Below, one piece after another: positions 17,030-29,627 of a stretch of 64,000 nt of DNA (positions are counted from its first letter, which is position 1; every line of letters begins with the position of its first letter). The DNA lies in the NCBI GenBank assembly GCA_012960475.1, contig DUBE01000043.1, forward strand, positions 124,001-188,000, written 5' to 3'. The position numbers and the translations under genes are program-made. The notes under the pieces are model-generated. The model did not search any database. It had not been told where the DNA came from and worked only from the letters and a program-made list of their open reading frames with translations. The DNA comes from Planctomycetota bacterium (GTDB taxonomy: Bacteria; Planctomycetota; UBA1135; GCA-002686595).

Positions 17030-18423
17030 AACACTCCGCAACCAAGCGCATGACCATCGCGCAACTTGAGAACCTGGCCCAACGTGACCGTCGGCGCATG
17101 ATTGTAATGGGCGTCGGCGTGCTGATTCTCGGCGGCGCGGTAATTGGAGCCTCCGTGCTGCAGAACAATTACGAAAACCAAAAACAAACTCAACTTACAG
17201 AGCCCCTCCCAACACCACCGCCCCAAAGCCAACTCTACCTGCCCCCCTTTCAGGACGAAGACCGCGCAGTTCTCTTGGAGATTCGAGACGAGACCCAAGA
17301 GGAAAGGTTGCAAATACACGAAGCCGCGAAGCGGACCCTGCTGACCTACGCGCTCTTTCTGACTCCACGGCACTTCGATGTGCTGGGTGTACGCCTGCTG
17401 GACGCAGAGGGCCAGGACCAAATCGAAGTGGATCCAGCTGGCAACCGCATGAAGCCCTTTACCACCCGAGGCCGTGTTACGTCCCTGGGCACTTTCCAGC
17501 CCCCCCAGGCATCCTTCCCAGAGTATCGCGGGCTGATCGACAGCGAGTATGGCGGCTCGGTACGGTTTGTAGTCGCCAAAGATCCAGCTGAAGACAATCT
17601 CGCCAAAGGAAGTTATGTTCGAATCGACGGGCTCTTCCTGCAATGGGCACGAATAGAGACCGAAGAAGGCTGGCAGGACATGCCTTTGCTTTGCGGTCGG
17701 GAGTTGACCCCTTCAATAGAGGTCATGGTCCATGATGAAAAGCGCCTCAACCAGTTGCTGGCCAATGTCGAAGATGACACCTTTGATTCGGGAGCCGAGA
17801 TCGCGGATGAGGCCAAGTGGGCCTTGCTGGCCAAGGGCCTGGATGAGAATTCTGGCGTCAACTGGGAAGAGGCTCTGGAACTGGACTCCGACACTCTCAC
17901 CAGCCTCTTCAAGGACCCCAAAATGTACCGAGGGCGCGCCTTCCGACTGCCCATCTCGGTCAACATGGGCCTGGATGATCCGGTTCACGGGGAAAACCCT
18001 CTGCGTGCCGATGTGCTCAGCACTGGCTGGGTTGGCAATCAGACCTGGATTGGGCCCGCGCCGGTGATCAAGTGGATCGCAGCCATGGATGGCACCCATC
18101 TGATGGACCGCAAGGGAGTAGCGCACTACCTCATCGGTCGTGGTTTCTTTCTCAAGAACCTTGACTACGAGAACGCCGATGGGCGTCCCCTGCGCGCCCC
18201 TGTTTTTGCCATGCAGTCCATGAAGATATTTACTCCCGTGGTGGATGGTCGCCCCGAGAAAATCATGTACGTCGTGACAGGAACCACCGGCCTGATGATC
18301 CTCCTATTCTTCGGCCTTTTGATGCGCGACAAGCGCGACTCGCGCCGACTGCAAGAAGAAATGGTGCGCCGGCGCCGTGCGCGCCGGAATCGCACTCAAG
18401 CCACAACGGATCCTACCACGTGA
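17026..18423 (+). CDS. Bitopic membrane protein of unknown function
   Basis: A 465-residue protein I do not recognise. A short basic N-terminus with a helical stretch (AQLENLAQRDRRRM) is followed by a first membrane segment (residues 25-45), a long soluble region of about 370 residues, and a second membrane segment near residue 415 (YVVTGTTGLMILLFFGLLM). The tail is strongly basic (RRRRARRNR), so both ends should be in the cytoplasm. The middle is rich in Asp and Glu and lacks Cys motifs. The start was chosen because it overlaps the upstream stop (ATGA), and the stop overlaps the GTG of aroB. A membrane-linked regulatory or scaffold role is possible but unsupported. Confidence 0.7.
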   Translation: MKHSATKRMTIAQLENLAQRDRRRMIVMGVGVLILGGAVIGASVLQNNYENQKQTQLTEPLPTPPPQSQLYLPPFQDEDRAVLLEIRDETQEERLQIHEAAKRTLLTYALFLTPRHFDVLGVRLLDAEGQDQIEVDPAGNRMKPFTTRGRVTSLGTFQPPQASFPEYRGLIDSEYGGSVRFVVAKDPAEDNLAKGSYVRIDGLFLQWARIETEEGWQDMPLLCGRELTPSIEVMVHDEKRLNQLLANVEDDTFDSGAEIADEAKWALLAKGLDENSGVNWEEALELDSDTLTSLFKDPKMYRGRAFRLPISVNMGLDDPVHGENPLRADVLSTGWVGNQTWIGPAPVIKWIAAMDGTHLMDRKGVAHYLIGRGFFLKNLDYENADGRPLRAPVFAMQSMKIFTPVVDGRPEKIMYVVTGTTGLMILLFFGLLMRDKRDSRRLQEEMVRRRRARRNRTQATTDPTT

Positions 18424-19496
18424 GCCGCCCGACGCTCTCGATACCCGGAGATCCCCCCAGCGACCTCTGGGTCGGCGATCTTGACCTCCCGTTACTGACG
18501 GGCTTGACCCAAGAGCACGACCGGGTCGCGGTCCTTGCGGACCAAACGGTGTACCAACTCCATGGAGCTCTCCTTGGACCTCTAGCTGACTCCCCGACCC
18601 ATCAGGTGCCACCGGGAGAAGAATGCAAGGACTTCAAACAACTAGAGGCTGCACTCAACTTCTGCGCAGCCAGCAAGCTCTCACGCCGATCCATGCTGAT
18701 CACTTTGGGGGGCGGCGCAACCAGCGATCTGGGAGGTCTGACAGCCGCACTCTTCAAGCGCGGGCTGACAGTGGCGCACATCACAACCACGCTAGTAGGC
18801 CAGGTTGACGCCGCAATAGGTGGCAAAACCGCCATCGACATGGTCACTGGAAAGAACCTGGTGGGCGCCTTCCACATGCCACGCGCCGTATTCGCCGATG
18901 TACGCTTCCTAGAAACCCTGCCCGACACCGAATTGCGGGCGGGCCTTGGAGAAGTTGTCAAGTGTGCCCTATTGCAAGGCGAACAAGCCCTACAACAACT
19001 CGAACAGGATGCGGCGGCGCTAATTGAGGGTGATCGCGATGCTTTAGAGCGAGCCGTGCGAATGGGTGCCGGACTCAAGGTCGAAGTAGTGACCGAAGAC
19101 CCTCGGGAAAATGGGCGGCGCAAACTACTCAACCTGGGACATACCTTTGCCCACGCCATCGAGACCTGCACCGGGCATGGCACGGTGCCCCACGGGATTG
19201 CGGTAGCAGTGGGCTTGAAAATGGCATTGGACGCATCCCAATCCCAGGGAATCCTCACCGACCAAACTCTCCCACTGCGCCTCGAACAACTACTCTTGGC
19301 CCTCGGACTGCCCGCCAGCGTAGCCGCACTCGATCTGGACCCGTGCCCCTCAGCATCGGACCTTTGGCAAGCCATGGCCCATGACAAGAAGGGCGCCGTG
19401 GGTAGACCGGAGTTCGTCTTGCTCGCAGGACCAGGTGCCGGACAGTGGGACATTGCGATCGAAGAGTCCGTGGTCAACGAGCTCTGGAACCTGTGA
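18420..19496 (+). CDS. aroB: 3-dehydroquinate synthase
   Basis: A 358-residue shikimate-pathway enzyme that converts DAHP to 3-dehydroquinate using NAD and a divalent metal. It has the NAD-binding GGGATSDLGGLTAALFKRG, the conserved TTTLVGQVDAAIGGKTAID, the ligand-bearing LGEVVKCALL and the metal-binding NLGHTFAHAIE. The GTG at 18420 is used as start since it overlaps the upstream stop by 4 nt. The family is usually 340-370 residues, so the gene is full length. Its grouping with two membrane proteins is not a known pathway unit. Confidence 0.93.
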   Translation: MSRPTLSIPGDPPSDLWVGDLDLPLLTGLTQEHDRVAVLADQTVYQLHGALLGPLADSPTHQVPPGEECKDFKQLEAALNFCAASKLSRRSMLITLGGGATSDLGGLTAALFKRGLTVAHITTTLVGQVDAAIGGKTAIDMVTGKNLVGAFHMPRAVFADVRFLETLPDTELRAGLGEVVKCALLQGEQALQQLEQDAAALIEGDRDALERAVRMGAGLKVEVVTEDPRENGRRKLLNLGHTFAHAIETCTGHGTVPHGIAVAVGLKMALDASQSQGILTDQTLPLRLEQLLLALGLPASVAALDLDPCPSASDLWQAMAHDKKGAVGRPEFVLLAGPGAGQWDIAIEESVVNELWNL

Positions 19497-20857
19497 CTCC
19501 GAGCAGCGCGGATTCTTTTGAGGGCAGCGCCGATCCATTTCCACGTGAAGATCTGACCGCGCGCATCGCCAATGCGGGGCGGCAGGAACTTCGCCGGCAG
19601 ACATGGCAAGCGTGGTTACTGGGAATTGGAGTGGCCTTGATCGCTCTGGCCATTCCCATGGAACGCTTGTGGGGAGAAATGAATCTGGTACAAACCGCGG
19701 CCGAGGGGGGCCGTGGACTTGGGATCGGGGTCCCACTGCTGCGATTCGGTACCAAATGGATAAGCCACGAACAAGCTGCCTTTGCCATGGCTGCGATCTC
19801 TGCAGGCCTGACCGTGCCGGCGCTACGTTCGCTGTTGCTCACCATCGGCTTCTCCAACGCGATCGCCATGCGTGGAGTGGGGCTCATGCTTCTGGCGCCA
19901 CTACAACTGCTCGGGGCCACCAGCGCGGTACTTCTCGCTCCTGGAGTTCTCGGAGCCACACTGATTGCGCGCGAACTCTTTCGCTTGGACAAGGACCAAA
20001 GTATGCGTGCCCTGTGGCGAGTGTCTTCGGTCTTTGTTCTGGGCTTGCTGCTCGACCCAGCCAATCTCCTGCTGCTTCCCGCTGCGGGACTGGCCCTGAT
20101 TCCCTTAGCCGCACCGCGCAAACTTCCCCCCTGGGCCCCACCAGCCGGGCTCACCCTGACCATCGGATTCTGCGTCTTCATCTTGCTGGGGGCGGGCGAA
20201 CCAGACGCCTTGGATCAATTACTGCGCACAATGTTGGCGGGAGGCAAGGGACCAAGCCTGGTCAGCCTCGGTGCATGGCTGATCTGGCTGCCAATCTCGC
20301 TGGGAGTCGGCTGGCTGGGCATCCTCTCCTTGATCGCGGGCAAACGCACGGCAGAAGAGGCGCCTCCGCCCGCATGGACGCGAGCCTGGTGTCTGGTAGC
20401 CATAGCGCCGGTGATCGGCGGTACGCCCCTGACCATGCCAACCCTGGGACTGCTGCTGCCCCTCACCGCCGTGGGGCTGGTGGACCACCTTGCACGCATG
20501 GAGCGCGAGGACAAGATGCGGCGAAGGGCCAGCCTGCTCCTGGTCTCTCAACTGATATTGGGCGTCTTGGCCTGGGGCACCCTGACCGCCACGGATCCGC
20601 TGACTGCCTGGCGTGAAGAGGCTCAGGAGACCCTCGACCCTGAAGATCTGGTCTTCAGCGCCCATCCCGGTCACCTCTATCTGCTGAAGCACCGCTATGG
20701 AATCGCCAGCTGGGACCCGAAGGGGCCAGAAGCCTCCAAACGAGCCCTCGAAGCCACGAACCAGGGCCAACGGGTGGTCCTCGATGGGGTCCTGCCAGAC
20801 GCATCGCCGCAACTCAAAGCAGCGGCGACTGTAGTGATCGGCCAACCGGACGGTTGA
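19493..20857 (+). CDS. Polytopic membrane protein of unknown function
   Basis: A 454-residue protein with about ten hydrophobic segments, for example QAWLLGIGVALIALAI, SLLLTIGFSNAIAM and LTLTIGFCVFILLGAG. A GTG start at 19493 is preferred because it overlaps the aroB stop by GTGA; the longer frame from 19445 would lie inside aroB. The final 90 residues are soluble (EEAQETLDPEDLVFSAHPGH onward). The layout recalls membrane glycosyltransferases of the C-type or DUF2723 kind, with a soluble end, but no catalytic motif could be placed. The tail lies on the same strand as carB, 108 nt ahead of it. Confidence 0.6.
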   Translation: MTPSSADSFEGSADPFPREDLTARIANAGRQELRRQTWQAWLLGIGVALIALAIPMERLWGEMNLVQTAAEGGRGLGIGVPLLRFGTKWISHEQAAFAMAAISAGLTVPALRSLLLTIGFSNAIAMRGVGLMLLAPLQLLGATSAVLLAPGVLGATLIARELFRLDKDQSMRALWRVSSVFVLGLLLDPANLLLLPAAGLALIPLAAPRKLPPWAPPAGLTLTIGFCVFILLGAGEPDALDQLLRTMLAGGKGPSLVSLGAWLIWLPISLGVGWLGILSLIAGKRTAEEAPPPAWTRAWCLVAIAPVIGGTPLTMPTLGLLLPLTAVGLVDHLARMEREDKMRRRASLLLVSQLILGVLAWGTLTATDPLTAWREEAQETLDPEDLVFSAHPGHLYLLKHRYGIASWDPKGPEASKRALEATNQGQRVVLDGVLPDASPQLKAAATVVIGQPDG

Positions 20858-20965
20858 TTGCCAGGCCTGAGGGCAGACAAGGGCCCTCGGGTTTGTTCTA
20901 CTGGAGCAGTTTGGCTCCGAGCGAGCGGGACTCATCACTCCCCATCACCCCCCAGGACCTGTTTC

Positions 20966-24193
<3,228 letters not shown>

Positions 24194-24205
24194 AGAAGCC
24201 TAGCC

Positions 24206-24787
24206 TCATTCCTTCTCGCGCATGGTCACCTTGCACTCGAAGGTCCAGCGATCGTTCGGAATAGCCTCAGGCTCGGTACGATCAGCGGCGCTCATCCTGA
24301 ACTCCGTTACGCGAATACGATTGGAGCCGTCTTCAAGTTTGAACATGAAATTGCAGGCCTGCAGTCGAGAGAAGTCGGCCTTGGCATCTTTGTGGCGTAT
24401 ACGGAACTCGCGGTCCTGAGAACCCTTGAAAATACTCTTCGTGGGTTGCGTGGTCACGTTGATGCGCCCAAGTCCAATCTTCTGGTGCACTGCCACATTA
24501 CGGATGTATGACTGCAGGTTGTCCTCATGCTCCATGCCATCACTGGCTAGTTGTTCCTTGAAGTCCGTATAGCGCTTGGCCTGATGAACGATACGACGCA
24601 ACAAGTCGTGTACGGGAGCATTGGGGCCTACCATAGGCACGCCCGCTTCATCCAGACCCAGACGCGCGCGAGCCTGCTCGACCCGTGCAACTCCCGCGTA
24701 GGCTTCATAACCCAGATAAACTGAGGCCAACAAGAAAATCACGATCATCGCTCGGGAGGAATTGAACCCTTGGAAGAAGTTTTTCAT
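24206..24787 (-). CDS. PilO/GspM-like membrane-anchored protein
   Basis: A 193-residue bitopic protein: short cytosolic start, one membrane segment near residues 13-33 (AMIVIFLLASVYLGYEAYAG), then about 150 periplasmic residues. Size, topology and position directly after a PilM/GspL-like gene suggest the PilO or GspM subunit of a type IV pilus or type II secretion platform, but sequence similarity to those families is weak. The overlap with the upstream gene is ATGA, so translation is probably coupled. No other pilus gene (pilB, pilC, pilQ) is in the window. Confidence 0.5.
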   Translation of the reverse strand: MKNFFQGFNSSRAMIVIFLLASVYLGYEAYAGVARVEQARARLGLDEAGVPMVGPNAPVHDLLRRIVHQAKRYTDFKEQLASDGMEHEDNLQSYIRNVAVHQKIGLGRINVTTQPTKSIFKGSQDREFRIRHKDAKADFSRLQACNFMFKLEDGSNRIRVTEFRMSAADRTEPEAIPNDRWTFECKVTMREKE

Positions 24788-26556
24788 TGCTGGTCGCCTC
24801 CGTTGACTTTCAAACCATCGTTCTTGAGCCAGGTCTCCACATTGACGGTGATCGGCAACGCTTCCACAAGGACGCCCTTGCCATCGTCCAAGTCCTTGGA
24901 AGAACGTTCTTCCACCGCATGTAACCAGGACTGACGTTTGAGTTCGGAAAGAAACCCTTCATAGTCACGGCTGGCCTCAACCGTGTCCTCTGCAAAGAAG
25001 ACCAGATCCATAGTCACACGCACAGTCTCGGGCTGATTCTTGTTACGCCCAGGTTGATAGAGCGCATCGACCCTGCGCAGGGAAGGGCGCCACTTGTCAG
25101 AGTTTGCATCAAGCACACTGAAGACCAGGGTTGCAGCTACAAATGCGGACTGGGGCTGTGGAAAGTCGGTGTGGGTACCAAGCCGCTTCTCCATCTTGAG
25201 GTTCTCTTTTTGAAGCTCCAACACGAGCTGATCGAGAGCATTGTATTCGTCCCCTTCCCAAACTGGCTCTTTCGCATCGAAGCGTGCCTTGAAGCCCGCC
25301 AAGAAAGGGGACTCCTTTGCCGTGGGCACCGGGTAGAGGTAACCCCGTTTAGCTTTCTTGAGATCACCAAACACATGGCTGGCCGTGCTCTGGATGTACC
25401 AGCGTGCACCCGCAATCTCCAGGGTCGATAGCTCACGATGTTGAAAGATGTTGATTACCCCCAAGAGGGTCGCAATCAGCATGGTTGCAATGGCCAGGGG
25501 AAACTCAAGACGCTCCCAGGTACCGGTGAACTTGAGTTCCTCCCGGCGCAGACTGGCGGCTATGGTGGCCACATCAAGCCCCACCAAGGCACCCCCGTAG
25601 GCTGCCACAAGTGGTCCAAAGCCATCAGCGGGTTGGCCCGAGTCCTCATCAAAACAATCGAGAACAAAGATCGGCACATCTTGCACACTGCCCCCCACCA
25701 GGCCCGGAAGCTCTACTCCGCAAACATAAATGGCGGAGATCTCATTGATTGTTCTGGCAGCTGAAAGGGTGCGGCCAAGCTCACGCACAATGCGTTTGAC
25801 CGCCTGCTCTTGAGAGCGACTGACCTCATAATCCTGGGAAGCCTCTGCCTGCCCAACTTCAAGCCCCTCCTCATCAGCTTGATCTTCCGTGCCCTCATCC
25901 TTGGAAGCCACACCAGCTGGCTGCCCAGCGTGAGCACCAATGTGGATCACGCGCATGTCGCGCAGTTCGCCACTGTCCACCACGACCACTGCAGTCGCGG
26001 TGTCTCCCACGTGCACCAACAACTGGGAGTCGTCAATGTTGCAGAGACCCGCTGACATGGCTGCGTTGAACACAGCAGTAGCCTCGATTTCTGCCTCAAG
26101 GGGCTCAAAACCTGCGGACTTACACAACTCAAGAGGGCTACTTAGGTCACTTTTTTGAAGCGCCACTGCCAACAAGTCCGCCTCGTTCTCGCTGGAGGTC
26201 AGAACATGACTGTCCACAACCACATCGTCAATGCTCCATTGGGGCAGATCGCTTTCGACCTCAAACTTGAGCACCTGCTCGATCTTCGCCCTATCTGAGA
26301 AAGGAACAGTCAGTCGACGAAAAGCGGCCATACCCGTGTTTACCACCAAATGGACATTGTCCTTGGGACCCTTGACCTCTTCAAAAGCGGCCTCGAGTTG
26401 CTTGGCGCGCGCTGTCAGAGAATCCCCTTCTTCATCCAACCCGCTGACGAACTCGTCCGCAGCCCAACCTACGATTCGGTGCCTCTTGGAGCTTCCGTCA
26501 AGAACGACGATTTCGAACCTCTCGGGGCCGATTCGGATACCGCAACTGCGTGCCAT
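24784..26556 (-). CDS. PilM/GspL-like actin-fold protein fused to a PilN-like membrane part
   Basis: A 590-residue protein. Residues 1-200 show an actin/PilM-like fold: GIRIGPERFEIVVLDG start, VVNTGMAAFRRLTVPFSD with RAKIEQVLKFEVESDLP (typical of PilM), and HVGDTATAVVVVDSGELRDMRVI. A charged insertion (DEGTEDQADEEGLEVG) occurs near residue 220. A membrane segment lies near residue 355-375 (PLAIATMLIATLLGVINIF), followed by a periplasmic part resembling PilN/GspL. The fused cytosolic and periplasmic layout matches GspL rather than separate PilM and PilN. It is ATGA-coupled to a PilO-like gene and starts 8 nt after the Spy-like gene, so it may belong to the same operon. Confidence 0.65.
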   Translation of the reverse strand: MARSCGIRIGPERFEIVVLDGSSKRHRIVGWAADEFVSGLDEEGDSLTARAKQLEAAFEEVKGPKDNVHLVVNTGMAAFRRLTVPFSDRAKIEQVLKFEVESDLPQWSIDDVVVDSHVLTSSENEADLLAVALQKSDLSSPLELCKSAGFEPLEAEIEATAVFNAAMSAGLCNIDDSQLLVHVGDTATAVVVVDSGELRDMRVIHIGAHAGQPAGVASKDEGTEDQADEEGLEVGQAEASQDYEVSRSQEQAVKRIVRELGRTLSAARTINEISAIYVCGVELPGLVGGSVQDVPIFVLDCFDEDSGQPADGFGPLVAAYGGALVGLDVATIAASLRREELKFTGTWERLEFPLAIATMLIATLLGVINIFQHRELSTLEIAGARWYIQSTASHVFGDLKKAKRGYLYPVPTAKESPFLAGFKARFDAKEPVWEGDEYNALDQLVLELQKENLKMEKRLGTHTDFPQPQSAFVAATLVFSVLDANSDKWRPSLRRVDALYQPGRNKNQPETVRVTMDLVFFAEDTVEASRDYEGFLSELKRQSWLHAVEERSSKDLDDGKGVLVEALPITVNVETWLKNDGLKVNGGDQQ

Positions 26557-26564
26557 GGGGTTCC

Positions 26565-26954
26565 CTATCGAGGGGTGTCTTGGATCTGGAGGAGGCCTTC
26601 TGACTCGTGAACGTATTGCCTTCGCGCGGAAGGTGGCAGAACCTTATCACGAATCATGACGCCATAGCGCACACCAAGGGCAGACAACTCCGGCTCCATG
26701 GCGGCGTGATAGGTGGGCAGATAGCGAGAGCGGACGTGATCCAGCTCTTCCTTATAAGATGCCAGCACCACGGCGAGGGCCTCGCCGCGCTGTTTGTCCA
26801 ACTCATAGTGCTGGACCATGTGATCCGCATAGGCACCAAAGGGGTCAAGATGGGTAATTGGGGCCTTGGAGCTGCCCCCCAACGCCGCCGCCGCAATCCC
26901 CATGAGGAAGCAGACGCCTCCAAAAAGCAGGATCCAACTCCTCGTGGAATTCAT
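26565..26954 (-). CDS. Membrane-anchored Spy/CpxP-like helical protein
   Basis: A 129-residue protein: one membrane segment or signal anchor at residues 7-27 (WILLFGGVCFLMGIAAAAL) followed by a helical periplasmic part (HYELDKQRGEALAVVLASYKEELDHVRSRYL, then ALGVRYGVMIRDKVLPPS). Length, helices and the closing phrase PPSARRQYVHES are typical of small Spy/CpxP or CnrX-like sensors, but the match is structural, not a clear family hit. The start overlaps the anti-sigma stop (ATGA). In CnrYXH systems a CnrX-type sensor controls the anti-sigma factor; a similar role here is inferred. Confidence 0.5.
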   Translation of the reverse strand: MNSTRSWILLFGGVCFLMGIAAAALGGSSKAPITHLDPFGAYADHMVQHYELDKQRGEALAVVLASYKEELDHVRSRYLPTYHAAMEPELSALGVRYGVMIRDKVLPPSARRQYVHESEGLLQIQDTPR

Positions 26955-27481
26955 TTGCCGACCCCCGAGCCAACGGGCTGCGTAGCCTCTGGTTGGGAAG
27001 CCCCAGGGGGGTTGTCCTGAGGCAATTGAAACTGCTCCTCCCTGTTCAAACGCTCCATGACCTCAAGGGCCTCGCGCAGATCAGAACTATCTGCTCGCAG
27101 CTCCGAGCCTTCGGGATGGGCATTGAACTTCATTCCCAACGCCAAGATCAGAAGAACCACAGCGGCCACCGCTGTCATCTGAATCACAAACTGCAGGATG
27201 CGAGCCTCGCCGCGCTGAACTTCCTGACGGGGCGCAGGGACTAGAAGCCCCTTATCACCCGCAAAGGCGCGCCGCGAAACTCGTGTAGCGAAGCCATCGG
27301 GCACGGCAATCGGCTCCGTGGGAACGAACCAGCTCTTTTGAGCGGTTTGGGACTGCATCTCATTGCGGCACCCAGCACAATCCAGCAAATGCTGACGCAC
27401 GGGAGCTGCCTGGGACTCGGAAAGTTCGTTATCGAGGTAACCCGCAACCAGGGGTTTTACAGCTTCACATTTCATGATCAT
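26951..27481 (-). CDS. Zinc-finger anti-sigma factor, membrane anchored
   Basis: A 176-residue anti-sigma factor. The N-terminal anti-sigma zinc domain has Cys5 and the HLLDCAGC motif (H30-x3-C-x2-C), matching zf-HC2 proteins, with DNELSESQAAPVRQHL in between. A single membrane segment follows at about residues 102-118 (FVIQMTAVAAVVLLILALG), and the last 50 residues face the periplasm. The start chosen overlaps the sigma stop by ATGA; the Met at the third codon is an equally good candidate. Sequestering the sigma factor coded just upstream is inferred from the domain and the coupling. Confidence 0.88.
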   Translation of the reverse strand: MIMKCEAVKPLVAGYLDNELSESQAAPVRQHLLDCAGCRNEMQSQTAQKSWFVPTEPIAVPDGFATRVSRRAFAGDKGLLVPAPRQEVQRGEARILQFVIQMTAVAAVVLLILALGMKFNAHPEGSELRADSSDLREALEVMERLNREEQFQLPQDNPPGASQPEATQPVGSGVGK

Positions 27482-28080
27482 TCCACCTGCCCGTATTCGG
27501 GATAGCGTTGAAGAATCAACTCCTTGAATTTTGCCCGCGCCCGAAAGAGGCGCGACTCCACAGTTCCAATCGAAATACCCAACAGATCTGCAATGTCCTG
27601 ATAGGCCTGCTGCTCGAATTCTCTCAGGATCAACACCGTGCGAAAGATCTCGGGCAATTCGGCGAGCACCTTATGGGTAACCTCGGCTATCTCGCGCTCC
27701 TTCAGCTGAGCGTCAGGCCTCATCAAACTGCGTGTAGGGGGCGCACCGATGACCTCCGGGTCTTCTACGGTTTGCACAGGATTGCGCCCTTGACGCTTGA
27801 ACAAATCGAGTGTTGTGTTGACCGCAATACGGTAGACCCAGTTATGGAAGCTGCCCTGGCGCTGAAAGGACGAGAGTCGCGTGAACGCCTTGAGAAAGGT
27901 GTCCTGAACGATGTCCTCCACCTCCACCGGGTTGCGGGTGTAATGCCGCACGAGGCCGAAAACACGATCCTGATACCGCTCCACGAGCACACCGAAGGCG
28001 TCCCGATCCCCATCCAGGGTGCGGGCCACCAGTTCCTGGTCCTCGATTTCAGGCAGACTTTTCATCAGACGTAGGGCCAT
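27478..28080 (-). CDS. ECF-type RNA polymerase sigma factor (RpoE-like)
   Basis: A 200-residue sigma factor with a textbook region 2 (DQELVARTLDGDRDAFGVLVERY, EDIVQDTFLKAFTRL, FHNWVYRIAVNTTLDLFKR) and region 4 (LPEIFRTVLILREFEQQAYQDIADLLGISIGTVESRLFRARAKFKE). The NTTLDLFKR stretch is typical of RpoE. An ATG start at 28080 is used; a second ATG five codons later is possible. It heads a same-strand group with the zinc anti-sigma, a Spy-like protein and a PilM/GspL-like pair. Confidence 0.94.
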   Translation of the reverse strand: MALRLMKSLPEIEDQELVARTLDGDRDAFGVLVERYQDRVFGLVRHYTRNPVEVEDIVQDTFLKAFTRLSSFQRQGSFHNWVYRIAVNTTLDLFKRQGRNPVQTVEDPEVIGAPPTRSLMRPDAQLKEREIAEVTHKVLAELPEIFRTVLILREFEQQAYQDIADLLGISIGTVESRLFRARAKFKELILQRYPEYGQVE

Positions 28081-28210
28081 TGCGGGGACTTAGACGCCCA
28101 CCGGACCATTCTATTCCCCCCATCCTGGCCGTCCCAGGCCCCGCTTTTACCACAGGACACAGAGCACGCTCCCGTACTCCAGAGATTCCCCGCCCAAGAG
28201 GCGGTCTGGG

Positions 28211-28233
28211 GCCCCCCAGGGGGGGTGGGGGGC
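28211..28233 (-). terminator. G/C-only hairpin abutting the ribBA stop codon
   Basis: GCCCCCC and GGGGGGC are perfect complements around a 9-nt loop rich in G, located directly after the ribBA stop on the minus strand. There is no T run, so it is not a classical intrinsic terminator. It could terminate by another route or form a G-rich structure; the long G run makes a sequencing error also possible. Confidence 0.3.
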
Positions 28234-29457
28234 TCAGAGGCTGTGTCCGAGCTTCTCTGCTTTGGTACGCAGATAACGCTCGTTGTTTGGATTAGCCTTG
28301 ATCACCAGGGGCACCTGGTCGACCACCTCCAACTCGTAGCCCGCCAGGCCGTGGATCTTCTTGGGGTTGTTGGTCAAGAGGCGCATCCTGCGAACCCCCA
28401 GGAACTGCAGGATCTGAGCACCTATGCCGTACTCGCGCAAGTCGGCTGAGAATCCCAGGGCCTCGTTGGCCTCGACCGTGTCCATGCCTCCGTCTTGCAG
28501 CCGATAGGCCTTGAGCTTGTTCATCAGGCCAATACCCCTACCTTCCTGACGCAGATAGACCAATACGCCGCGCTCTTGAGAACCAAAGATTTCCAAGGCT
28601 CGGTCCCGTTGGGCTCCACAGTCGCAGCGTTCGGAGTGAAAGACATCGCCGGTCAGACACTCGGAGTGCATGCGCACATGCACGGGCTCAGAGATGGGAG
28701 GAAACCTGCCTTCATCGTTGGGCTCACCTAATCCGCGACTGACAACAAAGTGCTCGGCCCCGTCCAATATGCTACGGAAGAGATGAGCCTTGAAGTCTCC
28801 GAACCGCAAAGGCATGGGCAGGTTGACCTCAAGGGCTTCCACCAGAATTTCTGTGCGGCGGCGATAAGCAATCAGATCCGCAATCGTGCAGATCTTGAGA
28901 TCGTGCTTTTCAGCAAAAACCATCAGCTCTGGCATGCGCGCCATTTTGCCATCATCGTTCATGATCTCACAGATCACACCCGCTGAACGAGAATCACACA
29001 AGCGAGCCAGATCCACTATGCCTTCCGTCTGTCCGCCACGCACAAGTACACCCCCCTCGCGAGCACGGAGAGGAAACACATGCCCGGGGCGATGCAGGTC
29101 CTCACGCTTCACATCAGGACTGGCGGCCACAGAAATCGTATGGGCCCTATCTGCCGCACTGATTCCGGTGGTCACGCCCGTAGCCGCCTCAATGGAAACA
29201 GTGAACGCTGTGCGGTGAGCATTTGTGTTATGTGCTGCCTGAGGCTCTAGATCGAGCTCATCACAGATTTCACCAGAGAGGGGCATGCAAATCAGACCGC
29301 GCCCTTCCTTGGCCATGAAATTGATAGCCTCAGGGGTCACATGCTCTGCAAGCATGGCGAGATCGCCCTCGTTTTCGCGGGCAGGGTCATCCACCAGGAT
29401 GATCATGCGGCCTTGCCTCAGGTCCTCAAGGACTTCGGGAATCGTTGAAATGGGCAT
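28234..29457 (-). CDS. ribBA: Bifunctional 3,4-dihydroxy-2-butanone 4-phosphate synthase / GTP cyclohydrolase II
   Basis: A 407-residue riboflavin-synthesis enzyme with two domains. The RibB half has [29 protein letters not shown] and [16 protein letters not shown] with the acid and His residues used on ribulose 5-phosphate. The RibA half has [20 protein letters not shown] with the three zinc-binding cysteines, and [11 protein letters not shown], which opens GTP. Both halves retain their motifs, so a bifunctional enzyme is likely. No FMN riboswitch was found in the 170-nt gap before the start. No other rib gene is in the window. Confidence 0.95.
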   Translation of the reverse strand: MPISTIPEVLEDLRQGRMIILVDDPARENEGDLAMLAEHVTPEAINFMAKEGRGLICMPLSGEICDELDLEPQAAHNTNAHRTAFTVSIEAATGVTTGISAADRAHTISVAASPDVKREDLHRPGHVFPLRAREGGVLVRGGQTEGIVDLARLCDSRSAGVICEIMNDDGKMARMPELMVFAEKHDLKICTIADLIAYRRRTEILVEALEVNLPMPLRFGDFKAHLFRSILDGAEHFVVSRGLGEPNDEGRFPPISEPVHVRMHSECLTGDVFHSERCDCGAQRDRALEIFGSQERGVLVYLRQEGRGIGLMNKLKAYRLQDGGMDTVEANEALGFSADLREYGIGAQILQFLGVRRMRLLTNNPKKIHGLAGYELEVVDQVPLVIKANPNNERYLRTKAEKLGHSL

Positions 29458-29627
29458 TTGGATAGCGTGCTGAGCCCTTCTGATGGGGGGCCCATGACCC
29501 TTCAGGATACCTCCGACGCCGGGCTAGCGGGGACGGCTTATGGCCCCGGGGCAGAGAACAGTGGCCAGGCATTGCGGCCGAGGGCATCTGAAGGGAAGAT
29601 CTCTGGCCTGCTCCTGTCTCCGACCCC

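Noticed and set aside
29458-29627. FMN riboswitch before ribBA
   Set aside because: I looked for the conserved RFN blocks on the minus strand and found none, so no riboswitch is claimed.
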